The translations under genes and the position numbers were made by a program. From positions 22,393 to 86,392 of the forward strand of contig JACIZI010000014.1 of assembly GCA_014359475.1 (NCBI GenBank): a stretch of DNA of 64,000 nucleotides. Reading direction: 5' to 3'. Each line of letters begins with the position of its first letter. Positions within the stretch are counted from its first letter, which is position 1. The notes under the pieces were generated by a model, which saw only the letters and a list, made by a program, of their open reading frames with translations, was not told where the DNA came from and searched no databases. The DNA comes from Marinobacter sp. (lineage in GTDB: Bacteria; Pseudomonadota; Gammaproteobacteria; Pseudomonadales; Oleiphilaceae). This document shows positions 8,226-17,866 of the stretch, piece by piece.

Positions 8226-9039
8226 CCTCACTCATGTGCGCCATGATCATTATCACTGTCTGGCCCCCGGGCTTTTTAGCACAGCTCGTAACGAGGCGCG
8301 AAAGTCAGGAAAACTGGATGTGGTATATGAATTCAGCGGTGGTAATCGCATTGAATTCTCTGGTCCTGAGTCCTTGGGGGTTACCGAGCTTCGGGTACTC
8401 CAAGGATTGGTTGCAATGGCTGGTCCCGCAGAAACGTCACTTGAACTGCCGGTAGAATCTCCATCACCACTGGGTATGTCGCTTCGATCGATGTTGGAGT
8501 TAAAAGGGTATGCTTCTAACCAATCGGCGATTGCTGTCAAAAGCAGTCTACGTAAACTTGCCTATGAAATCGGGCTATCAAATACGAGAGATACGAATAC
8601 AATCCGAGCTGCCATCGAACGCCTGTGGAAAGTGTCCGTTATCGCTCAGATAAATGGCCGACGAGCAGGTTTTCGACTACTGGCAAATTATTCAAGCAAT
8701 AGCCGAGATGGAAGCCTGTTTGTCGCTTTAAACCCCTTTCTAACAAACGCGGTACTCGGTAACGGTCGACACGTTCGGATCCCGATGGGAGAAATCCGGA
8801 AAATTAGAGACGACCGAACCCGCTTAGTCCATCAATGGCTATGTGCTTGGGTTGATAGCGGTAAATGCCGCCAAGTCTCGTTAGCGAGGGTAAGCAGTGT
8901 TCTCTATCCAGATCCCTGTGGCCCTGAAACACACCGAAAAAGACTCACACGATCACGAAAAGCGTTATTGGAACTCAACGAAATCGGCTGGCAGGCAAGA
9001 GAGTACGCCAAGCAGAAGTTCGCCGTAATGCGCCCCTAA
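8212..9039 (+). CDS. repC: IncQ-type replication initiator RepC
   Basis: The 275-residue product shows two winged-helix regions and the RepC signature RTRLVHQWLCAWVDSGKCRQVSL near residue 205, in the part that binds iterons in IncQ plasmids. It starts with GTG 8212 inside the end of repA, after GAGGAGG. The three iterons begin 4 bases after its stop codon, the expected initiator-origin arrangement. RepA plus RepC here indicate self-contained replication of the excised element. Confidence 0.85.
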   Translation: MPQFDLTHVRHDHYHCLAPGLFSTARNEARKSGKLDVVYEFSGGNRIEFSGPESLGVTELRVLQGLVAMAGPAETSLELPVESPSPLGMSLRSMLELKGYASNQSAIAVKSSLRKLAYEIGLSNTRDTNTIRAAIERLWKVSVIAQINGRRAGFRLLANYSSNSRDGSLFVALNPFLTNAVLGNGRHVRIPMGEIRKIRDDRTRLVHQWLCAWVDSGKCRQVSLARVSSVLYPDPCGPETHRKRLTRSRKALLELNEIGWQAREYAKQKFAVMRP

Positions 9040-9043
9040 TCAC

Positions 9044-9105
9044 TATCACGATATTGGTCCCAAACTATCATGATATCTGTCCCGCGATATCACGATATTG
9101 GTCCC
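9044..9105 (+). repeat. Three iterons, presumed oriV of the element
   Basis: Three direct copies of an 18-bp unit TATCACGATATTGGTCCC start at 9044, 9066 and 9088, exactly 22 bp apart. Copies 1 and 3 are identical; copy 2 has TATCATGATATCTGTCCC. Spacing and location next to repC match the iterons of IncQ oriV (RSF1010 has 20-bp iterons with 22-bp periodicity). RepC binding is inferred. Confidence 0.85.
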
Positions 9106-9166
9106 ACCCAGGTTTAATGAACGCCTTTCATACCAAGGGCTCCAGAGTATTTCAGATTTCGATCTA

Positions 9167-9213
9167 AGATTATCTAAATAATCTACATGCGTGGGCTCGC
9201 TCCTCCCGGAGCC
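9167..9213. other. Two small hairpins beside the iterons
   Basis: AGATTAT and ATAATCT (9167-9173 with 9178-9184) and GGCTC with GAGCC (9194-9198 with 9209-9213) can form stems. IncQ origins carry hairpin primase sites (ssi) near the iterons, so these may be equivalents; the second could instead be a terminator for the integrase gene. Weak evidence. Confidence 0.3.
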
Positions 9214-9226
9214 AGCCCTTGCCATT

Positions 9227-10390
9227 TCAATATCCACTGGAAGGTAGCGGTTCTGATAATACGTCAGGGAACTGGATCATCGCCTCGCGCTGCTTAGTTT
9301 CGATGATATCTGCATATATTTCGGTAGTCCGAAGCTCTGAATGGCCTAGAAGACGTGATACAGAGTAGATATCCACACCCCTGGAAAGCTGTATAACGGC
9401 GAATGTATGCCTGGCACTGTGGAAAGTGATTTTTTTCGTGATCCCGGCCTTCATAGCCCATCTCATCAGCTCCAGGTTGTGCCAGCTGCTATATTTCAGG
9501 CCTTTAAACACCCGGTCCTGTGGATCCGAGGGTGGGCCCATTAGAGACACTGCCGTTTTATTCAGATCCAAGTATTGCAGTCCTTTGGTTTTTTTTTGTC
9601 TGAACACCAATCGATAGCCATCATAAAACCGCTCGACTTCTCTCCAGGTTAGCTTTTGTACATCGGACCAGCGTAAGCCGGTACATGCTGAGAACAGAAA
9701 CGCTTTCTTCAATACCTCATACCGGCATTCGGCTTTCGCCAAAGCTCGTAGCTCGTCTTCCGTGAGGTACACCCGTCGATTATTCTCTGGCTTGATAGTT
9801 TTTACTCGACGGACCGGGTTGTCACGAATGAGACCTTGTTGTTCCGCCTGATTTAAGGCTGCACGAACTTTATTGAAATAAGCGCTTTGAGTATTGGAAC
9901 TCAGAGGTGAGGAGCTTTTGGTTCTAGCCGTGTGGATAAGATAATGGCGAAATGCTTCGAGAAAGGTTTGATCGACCTCCTCAAACGTCAGGTCTGGCAG
10001 CTTGTGGAAAACTTTCAGGTGCTTGAGTGTGGATACCCAAACTGAATGGTTACTTTGGCTTCCTTCTGCCTTCTCATCCGTGATGGACTGGAAATAATCG
10101 AAGAAGCTGGCCTTCAGCTGACTTGTGCCGGACAAACCGTGCTTGCCGGTTTCATATTCATAAAGGCGTTTTGCGCGAATTGCTTCAGCTGCGCGCTCGG
10201 CTTCCTTGTTGTGATGACGCTGCGCAGGCGTTCTGGGTTTGTCATATAGGAACAAATCCAAGGGTTCCCGAGATCGCTTATGCCGGCGCTTGCCAGTCTC
10301 CGGATCTGTGTAGGAACCGCCGTAGTAAACCAGGCGAATCGCCCTTTTCCCATCGCTGTCTGCTTCTCGAACTTCAATGCTGATTTTCAT
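9227..10390 (-). CDS. Tyrosine recombinase (integrase) of the mnmE-inserted element
   Basis: 387 residues from ATG 10390, chosen because GGAG lies 6 bases before it; an ATG four codons upstream (10402) is the alternative. An N-terminal arm-binding region (VYYGGSYTDPETGKRRHKRS) is followed by a SAM-like core-binding domain (about 95-200) and the catalytic domain. Catalytic residues are visible: Arg in GLRWSDV, HSARH, the His of LLGHSELRTTEIY and its Tyr. It reads away from mnmE and would integrate and excise the element at the mnmE 3' end. Confidence 0.93.
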   Translation of the reverse strand: MKISIEVREADSDGKRAIRLVYYGGSYTDPETGKRRHKRSREPLDLFLYDKPRTPAQRHHNKEAERAAEAIRAKRLYEYETGKHGLSGTSQLKASFFDYFQSITDEKAEGSQSNHSVWVSTLKHLKVFHKLPDLTFEEVDQTFLEAFRHYLIHTARTKSSSPLSSNTQSAYFNKVRAALNQAEQQGLIRDNPVRRVKTIKPENNRRVYLTEDELRALAKAECRYEVLKKAFLFSACTGLRWSDVQKLTWREVERFYDGYRLVFRQKKTKGLQYLDLNKTAVSLMGPPSDPQDRVFKGLKYSSWHNLELMRWAMKAGITKKITFHSARHTFAVIQLSRGVDIYSVSRLLGHSELRTTEIYADIIETKQREAMIQFPDVLSEPLPSSGY

Positions 10391-10405
10391 CTTTTTCTCC
10401 ATGTG

Positions 10406-10452
10406 TACCCCGAGAGTCCCCCAAGACCATACTTCGGGGTACTCTCGGGGTA
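10406..10452. repeat. Inverted/direct TACCCCGAGAGT repeats upstream of the integrase
   Basis: TACCCCGAGAGTCCCC (10406-10421) is mirrored by GGGGTACTCTCGGGGTA (10436-10452), which itself contains two tandem copies of the GGGGTA unit. Clusters like this next to an integrase start and the attachment site resemble arm-type integrase binding sites; they may also autoregulate the integrase. Function inferred from position. Confidence 0.5.
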
Positions 10453-10558
10453 AATCATCGAGAAAAATGGAAAGACAAAAACAGCGAGAAAGAACAAAAC
10501 CCTTTATAAACAGTTACTTGATTTACTTTTAGTTGCTGTAGATAACCCTTTTTTTACC

Positions 10559-10582
10559 ACTTCACTTCCCAATGCAAAAACT
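10559..10582 (-). other. Presumed chromosomal attachment site (mnmE 3' end)
   Basis: The last codons of mnmE (encoding FCIGK and stop; TGCATTGGGAAGTGA) coincide with the region where SGI1 and similar elements recombine in trmE/thdF. The integrase gene lies next to it. The element restores the mnmE reading frame. The partner copy is outside the window, so the exact core cannot be fixed. Confidence 0.5.
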
Positions 10583-11932
10583 GCTGAAAATCTTGCCCAG
10601 AAGTTCGTCCGGCGTCAGATGACCGGTGATTTCCCCCAGGGCATCCTGGGCTGCGCGAAGGTCTTCAGCCAGCAACTCTCCGGCCCCGTAACCCTCAAGC
10701 TGGCTCTGCCCCTGAACCAGAAGATCCCTGGCGCGCTGCAGTGCGTCCAGATGCCGGCGGCGGGCAAGAAAGCCGCCTTCGGTGGTGGTGACAAAGCCCA
10801 TGCATTGCTTGAGATGATCCCGAAGCAGGTCGATACCTTCCGCACCTTTTGCGGCAATGCGCAGTACCGGCACCTCTGATCCCCCTGGCTGGTCCAGGCC
10901 GACCTCTTCTCCGGTCAGGTCCACCTTGTTGCGGATCACTGTGAGGGGCGCATTGGCCGGGAGCCGGTCGATGAAGTCGGGCCAGATATCGTGTGGCTCG
11001 GTCTTGTTGGTGGTGGTGGCATCCACCATCAGCAGAATGCGGTCTGCATGGCGGATTTCATCCCAGGCCCGGGCGATACCGATCTGCTCCACTTCGTCCG
11101 GACTGTCCCGCAGGCCGGCGGTGTCAATAATGTGCAGGGGCATGCCATCGATATGAATATGCTCCCTCAGTACGTCCCGCGTGGTGCCTTCAATGGCGGT
11201 CACAATGGCGGCTTCCCGGCCGGCAAGTGCATTGAGGAGACTGGATTTTCCCGCATTGGGCCTACCGGCAATAACCACTTTCATGCCATCCCGCAGAATG
11301 CTGCCTTGCTGGGCCTCTGCCAGAATGGTCTCCACCTGTTCCAGCAGACCCTCCAGGTCCCCGGCGACCTTGCCATCAGCCAGAAAGTCGATTTCCTCCT
11401 CCGGAAAATCAATGGCGGCTTCCACATAAATTCGCAGATGGGTAACGGCGTCCACCAATGCGTCAATCCGCTGGGAAAATACCCCTTGCATGGAGCGTAC
11501 AGCGCACCGGGCCGCCTGTTCGGAGCTGCTTTCAATCAGATCCGCAATGGCTTCGGCCTGGGCCAGGTCCAGCTTGTCGTTCAGGAAGGCTCTTTCAGAA
11601 AACTCGCCGGGCCGGGCCAGGCGGGCGCCCAGTGTGCAGACCTCCCGCAGCAAAAGATCCAGGATCACGGTACCGCCGTGACCCTGGAGTTCCAGTACGT
11701 CTTCGCCGGTGAAGGAGTGGGGATTGGGAAAAAACAGGGCAATGCCTTCATCGATCAGACCAGCTTGGTTATCGAGAAAAGGTCCGTAATGGGCATAGCG
11801 TGGTCGGGGCTCAAACCCGAGCATGCGCCGGGCAATGGCGCCGGCGTCAGGGCCGGATACCCGTACAATACCGACTCCGGCCTGTCCCGGTGCGGTGGCG
11901 ATGGCGGCGATGGTATCAGTACTGTGCATCAT
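10562..11932 (-). CDS. mnmE: tRNA modification GTPase MnmE
   Basis: 456 residues. MnmE with MnmG installs the cmnm5 group on U34 of several tRNAs. The N-terminal formyl-THF-binding domain ([21 protein letters not shown]), the G domain with [16 protein letters not shown] (near residue 222) and DTAGLRD (near 270), and the C-terminal FCIGK motif are present. ATG 11932 (or 11929) is the start; a longer frame reads back into the yidC terminator. It follows yidC with a terminator between them. Its 3' end is the integration site of the element to the left. Confidence 0.97.
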   Translation of the reverse strand: MMHSTDTIAAIATAPGQAGVGIVRVSGPDAGAIARRMLGFEPRPRYAHYGPFLDNQAGLIDEGIALFFPNPHSFTGEDVLELQGHGGTVILDLLLREVCTLGARLARPGEFSERAFLNDKLDLAQAEAIADLIESSSEQAARCAVRSMQGVFSQRIDALVDAVTHLRIYVEAAIDFPEEEIDFLADGKVAGDLEGLLEQVETILAEAQQGSILRDGMKVVIAGRPNAGKSSLLNALAGREAAIVTAIEGTTRDVLREHIHIDGMPLHIIDTAGLRDSPDEVEQIGIARAWDEIRHADRILLMVDATTTNKTEPHDIWPDFIDRLPANAPLTVIRNKVDLTGEEVGLDQPGGSEVPVLRIAAKGAEGIDLLRDHLKQCMGFVTTTEGGFLARRRHLDALQRARDLLVQGQSQLEGYGAGELLAEDLRAAQDALGEITGHLTPDELLGKIFSSFCIGK

Positions 11933-11953
11933 GATGTTTCCCCGGAGCACAAA

Positions 11954-11984
11954 CAATAAAGGCTCCACCGGGGAGCCTTTATTG
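11954..11984. terminator. Bidirectional hairpin terminator between yidC and mnmE
   Basis: A perfect 13-bp stem (11954-11966 with 11972-11984) with a 5-base loop; arms begin CAATAAAGGCTCC. T-rich ends flank the GC core on either strand. It would separate the rpmH-yidC transcript from mnmE. Confidence 0.8.
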
Positions 11985-12005
11985 AGAGTCAGGCCTTCAG
12001 GCCGG

Positions 12006-13709
12006 TCAGTATTTCTTTTTGGCAGTTTCCGCTTCAATCTTGCGGGTAATGTACCACTGCTGGGTAATCGACAGAATATTGTTGGTCAGCCAGTAGAGTA
12101 CCAGACCTGCCGGGAACCACAGGAAGAACACGGTGAAGACCACCGGCATCAGTTTCATGATCTTGGCCTGCATGGGATCCGGGGGAGTCGGGTTGAGACT
12201 CATCTGGATCATCATGCTGGCACCCATGAGGATTGGCAGTATGAAATAAGGATCCATGACAGACAGATCGTGTATCCACAGGATAAAGGGCGCATGACGG
12301 AGTTGTACACTCTCGAACAGGACCCAGTACAGGGAGATGAACACCGGCATCTGGACCAGAATTGGCAGGCAACCGCCCAGGGGATTGATCTTCTCACGCT
12401 TGTACAGGGCCATCATTTCCTGGGACATGCGTTGACGGTCATCCCCGTACAGTTCCTTGAGCCGGGTCAGCTGCGGAGCCACCGCCCGCATCTTCGCCAT
12501 GGAACGGTAACTGGTGGCGGACAGGTGGAAAAACACCGCCTTGACCAGAACCGTCAGCAGAATGATAGCGACACCCCAGTTGCCCACCAGGCCGTGGAAC
12601 CATTCCAGAATGATAAACAGCGGCAAGGCTATAAAGAACAGGAAACCAAAATCCACCGTGCGGTCAAGGTTGGGGGCTACCGCTTCCAAACGATCGATGA
12701 TCTTGGGTCCGACATAGGCCCGGGCACCGACTTCGGCAGTCTCACCCGGGGCTACGGAGGTTGTCGGATAAACAAAGCCCATCACATAGAGGTTGCCACG
12801 GCGGGTGGTCTGAAACTGGGCCGGAGTGTCCTGGTCCGGGATCCAGGCAGTCAGGAAATAGTGTTGCAGGAATGCCAGCCAGCCGCTGGTGACCGTACGG
12901 TTGACGGGATTCTCGCTCAGGTCGGAAAAATCGTACTTTTCGTAGGGATCTTCCGGTGTACTGACCACCAGACCGAGAAATGCCTGAATACCAAACGAAT
13001 TATTGGTCGTCGGATCGCCCGACTGGTCGCGCACAATCTTGCCTGTCATGTTGGCCTGGAATGGCTGATCTGAGTTGTTATCGATCAGATAACGGACATC
13101 CACTTCATAACTGTTGCGTTGTAAAGTAAAACGCTTGGTAATGGTGACACCAGTGTCGGTGGTGTAGGCCAGGTCGATGGTTAATTCGTCCTGGCCTGGC
13201 TGCAACTGATAAGCGGTCTGACTGGCTTTGAATACCGGAGAAGCACCGTTACGGCGGCTGTCGATGCCGTCCCTGCCGATCAAGCCGCTTTCCAGGATGT
13301 ACGTTCGGCTGGGGCCGGTGGTCAGCAGCTTCAGCGGTTCTTTGCTGTTCAGCGATTTGTCGTAGTTGAGCAACGAACTCTCGACCAGATTACCGCCCAC
13401 CGGATTAATTTTCAGCTGCAGGACATCCGTAGTCACAGTAATCAGGTTGGCAACGGATGCAGCCGGGTTGCTGCTGGCCTCAGTGGCCGTTTGCGGAGTG
13501 GTGAACTCACCTTCATTGCTTTGTGAACCGCTGGCCGGAATTGAAAATTCGCCCTGTGCTGCTTCCGCTGCGGTGGATTCCGCCGGGGCTGCCTGTTGAG
13601 AAGTTTGTGTGGTAGCCACTGGCTGGTTGTAATCTTCGTTCCAGGCAAGAACCATCAGATAACTGACAATCGCCAGCCCGGCAAATAAAACAATGCGTGG
13701 AATATCCAT
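12006..13709 (-). CDS. yidC: Membrane protein insertase YidC
   Basis: 567 residues. YidC inserts proteins into the inner membrane alone or with SecYEG. An N-terminal TM anchor ([21 protein letters not shown]), a large periplasmic beta domain (about 60-350) with a low-complexity Gln/Ala/Ser linker, and the conserved 60KD_IMP core follow, including [22 protein letters not shown] and [12 protein letters not shown]. The C-terminus is Lys-rich. It follows yidD by 4 bases in the rpmH-rnpA-yidD-yidC unit. Confidence 0.98.
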   Translation of the reverse strand: MDIPRIVLFAGLAIVSYLMVLAWNEDYNQPVATTQTSQQAAPAESTAAEAAQGEFSIPASGSQSNEGEFTTPQTATEASSNPAASVANLITVTTDVLQLKINPVGGNLVESSLLNYDKSLNSKEPLKLLTTGPSRTYILESGLIGRDGIDSRRNGASPVFKASQTAYQLQPGQDELTIDLAYTTDTGVTITKRFTLQRNSYEVDVRYLIDNNSDQPFQANMTGKIVRDQSGDPTTNNSFGIQAFLGLVVSTPEDPYEKYDFSDLSENPVNRTVTSGWLAFLQHYFLTAWIPDQDTPAQFQTTRRGNLYVMGFVYPTTSVAPGETAEVGARAYVGPKIIDRLEAVAPNLDRTVDFGFLFFIALPLFIILEWFHGLVGNWGVAIILLTVLVKAVFFHLSATSYRSMAKMRAVAPQLTRLKELYGDDRQRMSQEMMALYKREKINPLGGCLPILVQMPVFISLYWVLFESVQLRHAPFILWIHDLSVMDPYFILPILMGASMMIQMSLNPTPPDPMQAKIMKLMPVVFTVFFLWFPAGLVLYWLTNNILSITQQWYITRKIEAETAKKKY

Positions 13710-13713
13710 AGGG

Positions 13714-14007
13714 CTACTGTACTTTTTGGTTCAGATTTTGTGTTTGGTCCGCGTTTTCGTGGTGGTGACAAGAACCACAACAGGACCGGTTTGCTGTACC
13801 CGGTACCGGATCATACCCGTGTTTACCCCAGGGATGACACCGTAAAATACGCCGTAGTCCAAGGCTGGAACCCTTCAGGGTACCGTGGGTTTGGATGGCT
13901 TCGATGGTATATTGGGAACAGGTCGGGGTATAGCGGCAATGACTGACCATCATCGGACTGATGGCGTACTGGTAGAAACGGATAAGCAGTAGCAGCAACT
14001 GGCGCAT
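13714..14007 (-). CDS. yidD: Membrane protein insertion efficiency factor YidD
   Basis: 97 residues with the YidD core: [34 protein letters not shown], then [19 protein letters not shown]. YidD is a small membrane-associated protein that helps YidC. Its ATG overlaps the rnpA stop by one base. The C-terminal tail (about 25 residues) carries an unusual CCGSCHHH cluster that could bind metal. Confidence 0.95.
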   Translation of the reverse strand: MRQLLLLLIRFYQYAISPMMVSHCRYTPTCSQYTIEAIQTHGTLKGSSLGLRRILRCHPWGKHGYDPVPGTANRSCCGSCHHHENADQTQNLNQKVQ

Positions 14008-14411
14008 CAGGCTTGCCCTTTTCCGGATTTCCCCGAGGAGTCCGGATTGCCGGAGATGGCCCGGGATTTTCTTTTCAGCCTGCCCCAGAGATCGTCGAGC
14101 AACTCACGGACTTGCGGGTTGCCAAGTTGGGCCAGACCCTGACGGCCAAGCACAATAATATCCAGAGCCGGAATGTCGGTACGGAGCCTGAAGGTCTCCC
14201 GGACCTGTCGTTTGATCCGGTTACGCTGCACTGCGTGCTTCAGGTTGCGTTTCGCAAAAACCAGACCGACCCTGGCATGGCCCAGTGAATTGGGTGTTGC
14301 CAGGATCAGGAAATTGCGGTGCGGAACCCGTATCTGCACATCGTCAAAAACCCTGCCGTAGTCACCTGGAGTCAGCAGGCGGGCCGACTTGGGAAACGCC
14401 AGAGGTTTCAT
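14007..14411 (-). CDS. rnpA: Ribonuclease P protein component
   Basis: 134 residues. RnpA is the protein subunit of RNase P, which matures tRNA 5' ends. The N-terminal [17 protein letters not shown] and the RNR motif [18 protein letters not shown] (near residue 57) are diagnostic. A basic, Ser/Gly-rich tail extends past the fold. It lies 11 bases after rpmH and is coupled to yidD. Confidence 0.97.
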   Translation of the reverse strand: MKPLAFPKSARLLTPGDYGRVFDDVQIRVPHRNFLILATPNSLGHARVGLVFAKRNLKHAVQRNRIKRQVRETFRLRTDIPALDIIVLGRQGLAQLGNPQVRELLDDLWGRLKRKSRAISGNPDSSGKSGKGQA

Positions 14412-14422
14412 CCGGGAATGTC

Positions 14423-14557
14423 TTATGCGGACAGACGGGCACGGCCTTTGGCGCGGCGACGGGAAATCACCTTACGACCGTTGGCAGTGGCCATACGGGC
14501 ACGGAAACCGTGAACGCGCTTACGCTTCAGGACGCTGGGTTGAAACGTTCTTTTCAT
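14423..14557 (-). CDS. rpmH: 50S ribosomal protein L34
   Basis: A 44-residue, highly basic protein: it opens MKRTFQPS, has [13 protein letters not shown] in the middle and ends ARLSA. All are typical of L34. It heads the rpmH-rnpA-yidD-yidC unit, diverging from dnaA across oriC. Confidence 0.97.
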   Translation of the reverse strand: MKRTFQPSVLKRKRVHGFRARMATANGRKVISRRRAKGRARLSA

Positions 14558-15185
14558 GGGAATGCTCTCACATTGCGAGTGTTGAATTCGGTACTGGCCG
14601 GAAAATATACAGCCGAAACAGGAGCGGCATTCTATGCAACTTCCGGGTGAATATCAACGGTCCTGTGGCCTGTTTGCGAGATGTGCGGAGCAGGGACAGG
14701 CAGTAATTAATTCAGTAAGAAGGTTTTTAATCTTTTAAGGATTATATATTACTGTTATTACGCACGGGTTTTTCTGTGGATAAGCATTTTTTAGTCCTTA
14801 ATTTCAGTACATTGCCTTTGTGATGAGATTGTTGGTAAGGCGCACTGAGCCCTGTTGATAAGGCGATGACCGATTGTGAACAAGAAGGATCAGCAGGAAA
14901 GGGCAAGTTATGCCACGATGGACACACAGGTTGCCAACAAGGCTGAGGGCGGGTAATGCACATCCGGCTGTGGATAAGTCTTTGCGGGAAATTTTCTGTA
15001 CACAAGGCTGTAGGTAAGTTGGTAGTAATCTGATTTGGTTTATAAAAGATATCCACAGCCTGTTCATGACCCTGTTTCTGTGCTTTCAACCTGAGGCTGG
15101 CTCGGGTTAGAATCCGGTGTTCAGCCCGGTTCCCGATGGAGTTGTCGGGAACACTCAGATGTGTGGCCTTGGAGGCGAGCAAGTC
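14558..15185. other. oriC: rpmH-dnaA intergenic region containing oriC
   Basis: This gap between divergent rpmH and dnaA is the Pseudomonas-type chromosomal origin. DnaA boxes seen: TGTGGATAA at 14775-14783 and 14969-14977 (perfect, minus), TGTTGATAA at 14853-14861 and ATATCCACA at 15049-15057 (one mismatch each), with weaker TGTTGGTAA (14830) and TGTAGGTAA (15009). An AT-rich tract at 14703-14760 is the likely unwinding element. A candidate dnaA promoter is TTGGTA (15019) with TATAAA (15041), spacer 16; another -10 TAGAAT is at 15108. An AGGAGGT-like GGAGG (15173) precedes the dnaA GTG. Confidence 0.88.
14629..14657 (-). promoter_or_regulatory. rpmH promoter
   Basis: On the minus strand, -35 TTGATA (14657-14652) and -10 TAGAAT (14634-14629) with a 17-base spacer, about 72 bases before the rpmH ATG. 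A good match to the sigma70 consensus. Confidence 0.65.
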
Positions 15186-16640
15186 GTGCCGAATACAGTC
15201 TGGCATCAGTGCCTGGAAGTGCTCCGGGAAGAGTTTCCTGCTCAACAGTTCAATACCTGGCTCAGACCGCTCCAGTCGGATCAGCGGGAGGGGCAGCTGG
15301 TGTTGTTTGCGCCTAACCGGTTTGTGATGGATTGGGTCAATGAGAAATACCTGCGACGCATAGAAGAAGTATTAAAGGACCTGCTGGGTGGCCAGGCGCC
15401 TTCGGTGGGCATGAAAGTGGGCTCGGCACCGAAAGTGGAAGAGCCGGTAAGGCGTTCGTCGGATCCTGCACCGGGCCGCGTTACCGAGGAAGAAAGAAAC
15501 AGCCGGGTCACGGAAGAAGAGCGAGGGGTGGCCGCAGCGGTCCCCAAGTCGTCCGGCGCCGCGCCGACAGGCAGCAGGGAGCCATCCCGGAGGGTGCAGG
15601 TAGAGGGCGATATAAAGCATCAGAGTTTCCTGAATGACGGCTTCACCTTCGACACCTTCGTTGAGGGTAAGTCCAACCAGCTTGCCCGGGCTGCATCCAT
15701 GCAGGTGGCCGAGAATCCGGGGGGTGCCTATAATCCGCTCTTTCTGTATGGCGGCGTGGGTCTTGGTAAAACCCACCTGATGCATGCTATCGGCAATGAG
15801 ATTGTCCGCCGGAATTCCAGGGCCAAGGTGGCATACCTGCGTTCAGAGCGTTTTGTGGCGGATATGGTCAAGGCGCTGCAACTCAACGCCATTAATGAAT
15901 TCAAACGCTATTATCGGTCGGTGGATGCGCTGCTGATTGATGACATCCAGTTCTTCGCCCGCAAGGAACGGTCTCAGGAGGAATTCTTTCACACGTTCAA
16001 TGCCTTGCTGGAAGGCGGCCAGCAGGTAATCGTCACCTGTGACCGGTTCCCGAAAGAAATTGTGGATATGGAGGAGCGGCTCAAATCCCGTTTCGGCTGG
16101 GGTCTGACGGTCATGGTCGAGCCACCGGAGTTGGAGACACGGGTGGCGATCCTGATGAAAAAAGCCGAGCAGGTTAATGTGCGGCTCAGCAGTGAAGCGG
16201 CTTTTTTTATTGCCCAGAAAATCCGGTCAAATGTACGTGAGCTTGAAGGCGCGCTGCGTCTGGTGATAGCGAATGCTCACTTCACCGGGTCTGAAATTAC
16301 TCCGCCGTTTATCCGTGAGAGCCTTAAGGATCTGCTGGCTCTGCATGAAAAGCAGGTGAGCATCGACAATATCCAGCGTACTGTGGCGGAGTACTACAAG
16401 ATCAAGGTGGCGGATCTGTTGTCCAAGCGCCGCACCCGCACCGTTACCCGTCCGCGGCAGATGGCCATGGCCATGGCCAAGGAACTGACCAACCACAGCC
16501 TGCCGGAAATCGGCGATGCCTTCGGTGGGCGTGACCATACAACGGTGTTGCATGCCTGCAAGAAGATTGTCGAACTGCAGGAGACGGATCCGGGAATCCG
16601 TGAAGATTATCAGAACTTTATGCGACTGCTGACGAGCTGA
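15186..16640 (+). CDS. dnaA: Chromosomal replication initiator DnaA
   Basis: 484 residues from GTG 15186, chosen because the protein then begins just before the conserved [25 protein letters not shown] and a GGAGG lies upstream; ATG 15159 is possible. Domain I (1-85), a variable domain II (about 85-145) with two RVTEEER units, the AAA+ domain with Walker [14 protein letters not shown] (near 180) and [10 protein letters not shown] (near 245), and domain IV with RDHTTVLHA (near 455). It binds the DnaA boxes immediately upstream. Confidence 0.98.
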   Translation: MPNTVWHQCLEVLREEFPAQQFNTWLRPLQSDQREGQLVLFAPNRFVMDWVNEKYLRRIEEVLKDLLGGQAPSVGMKVGSAPKVEEPVRRSSDPAPGRVTEEERNSRVTEEERGVAAAVPKSSGAAPTGSREPSRRVQVEGDIKHQSFLNDGFTFDTFVEGKSNQLARAASMQVAENPGGAYNPLFLYGGVGLGKTHLMHAIGNEIVRRNSRAKVAYLRSERFVADMVKALQLNAINEFKRYYRSVDALLIDDIQFFARKERSQEEFFHTFNALLEGGQQVIVTCDRFPKEIVDMEERLKSRFGWGLTVMVEPPELETRVAILMKKAEQVNVRLSSEAAFFIAQKIRSNVRELEGALRLVIANAHFTGSEITPPFIRESLKDLLALHEKQVSIDNIQRTVAEYYKIKVADLLSKRRTRTVTRPRQMAMAMAKELTNHSLPEIGDAFGGRDHTTVLHACKKIVELQETDPGIREDYQNFMRLLTS

Positions 16641-16680
16641 TGATAGGTAACTTTTAACTCATTAAAGAACCCTGAGTGCC

Positions 16681-17784
16681 ATGAAACTGACGATAAGCCG
16701 TGAATCCCTGCTGACACCGCTCCAGTCCATTTCCGGGGTGGTGGAACGTAAACAGACCATGCCGGTGCTTTCCAATGTGCTGCTGGAAGCCGAGGAGAAT
16801 ACCCTTACCCTGACCGGCACCAATATGGAAGTGGAACTGGTGGCCCGGGTCACGCCGGTGCACGTGGATCAGCCGGGACGCATTACAGTCCCCGCCCGTA
16901 AATTGTCGGATATCTGCCGTGCTCTGGGGGATGAGGCGCCGATCGAGCTTTCCCTGGAAGGGGACCGGTTGCATCTGCGTTGCGGAGCCAGTCACTTTAC
17001 GCTTTCTACCCTTCCGGCGGAGCATTTCCCGAATGTGGAGGATGATGCGGAAAGTTTCCGCCTGGAGTTGCCCCAGAAGGAGCTGGAACGAATGCTGGAT
17101 GCCACTGCGTTCGCCATGGCACAGCAGGATGTTCGTTATTACCTGAACGGGTTGCTGCTGGAAGTGGACAGCGGACATGTGCGCACGGTCGCCACGGACG
17201 GTCATCGCCTGGCCATGGCCCGTTTGGCGATGGACACCGGCTGTGCCAATCCCCTGCAGGTGATTGTGCCCCGCAAGGGCGTACTCGAACTGGCGCGGCT
17301 GCTGGAAGATGTGGAAACAACCGTTACACTGGTGATTGGCGACAATCATCTGAGGGCGACGATCGGTGCTTATACCTTCACGTCCAAACTCATCGAAGGC
17401 AAGTTCCCGGATTACAACCGGGTGATTCCGCGCGGCGGCGACAAGGTGGTGGTGGCGGACCGCACCACGTTGAAAAATACTCTGCAGCGTGCGGGCATCC
17501 TGTCCCACGAGAATATCCGCGGGGTGAGGCTCAGTCTGTCGCCCAACCAGCTGGAAATTTTCGCCAACAACCCGGATCAGGAGCAGGCTGAAGATGCGCT
17601 TCCGGTGGAGTATCAGGGCGAATCACTGCAGATCGGTTTCAATGTAGGCTATCTGGTGGACGTAATGAGTGCGCTGGATGACGACCAGGTGAAAATCACC
17701 CTGTCCAATCCGAATGCCAGTGCGCTGATAGAAGGGCCCGGGGATGATCGGTGTCTTTACGTGGTTATGCCCATGCGGCTCTGA
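16681..17784 (+). CDS. dnaN: DNA polymerase III beta subunit (sliding clamp)
   Basis: 367 residues, the normal length. The clamp opens MKLTISRESLLTPLQSISGVVERK and ends in the conserved YVVMPMRL. Three clamp domains of about 120 residues each are expected. It follows dnaA by 40 bases as usual, but is followed by an ABC1-kinase gene rather than recF. Confidence 0.98.
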   Translation: MKLTISRESLLTPLQSISGVVERKQTMPVLSNVLLEAEENTLTLTGTNMEVELVARVTPVHVDQPGRITVPARKLSDICRALGDEAPIELSLEGDRLHLRCGASHFTLSTLPAEHFPNVEDDAESFRLELPQKELERMLDATAFAMAQQDVRYYLNGLLLEVDSGHVRTVATDGHRLAMARLAMDTGCANPLQVIVPRKGVLELARLLEDVETTVTLVIGDNHLRATIGAYTFTSKLIEGKFPDYNRVIPRGGDKVVVADRTTLKNTLQRAGILSHENIRGVRLSLSPNQLEIFANNPDQEQAEDALPVEYQGESLQIGFNVGYLVDVMSALDDDQVKITLSNPNASALIEGPGDDRCLYVVMPMRL

Positions 17785-17866
17785 GCCGGGCCAGTTGGCA
17801 GGCAGATGCAGAAACAGGTGACTTAAAGGATACGCAGAATCCATGGTCTGGAGCAGGAAGGCAATC

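Larger units (their letters stand above)
1..10574. mobile_element. Integrative element at mnmE 3' end (right part only)
   Basis: A tyrosine integrase starts 172 bp from the 3' end of mnmE and is transcribed away from it. Behind it lie IncQ-type repA/repC with iterons, an IS3 element and the first genes of a BREX operon. The 3' end of mnmE (trmE/thdF) is the known attachment site of SGI1 and related elements. By eye the stretch from about 7 to 10.5 kb is clearly more AT-rich than the housekeeping genes that follow. The right boundary is placed at the mnmE stop; the left boundary and second attachment copy are outside the window. Assigning all genes from position 1 to one element is an inference. 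Confidence 0.75.

Noticed and set aside
11823-13073. 416-codon plus-strand frame opposite mnmE/yidC
   Set aside because: It spans two well-supported minus-strand genes and a terminator, and its composition is that of an antisense frame.
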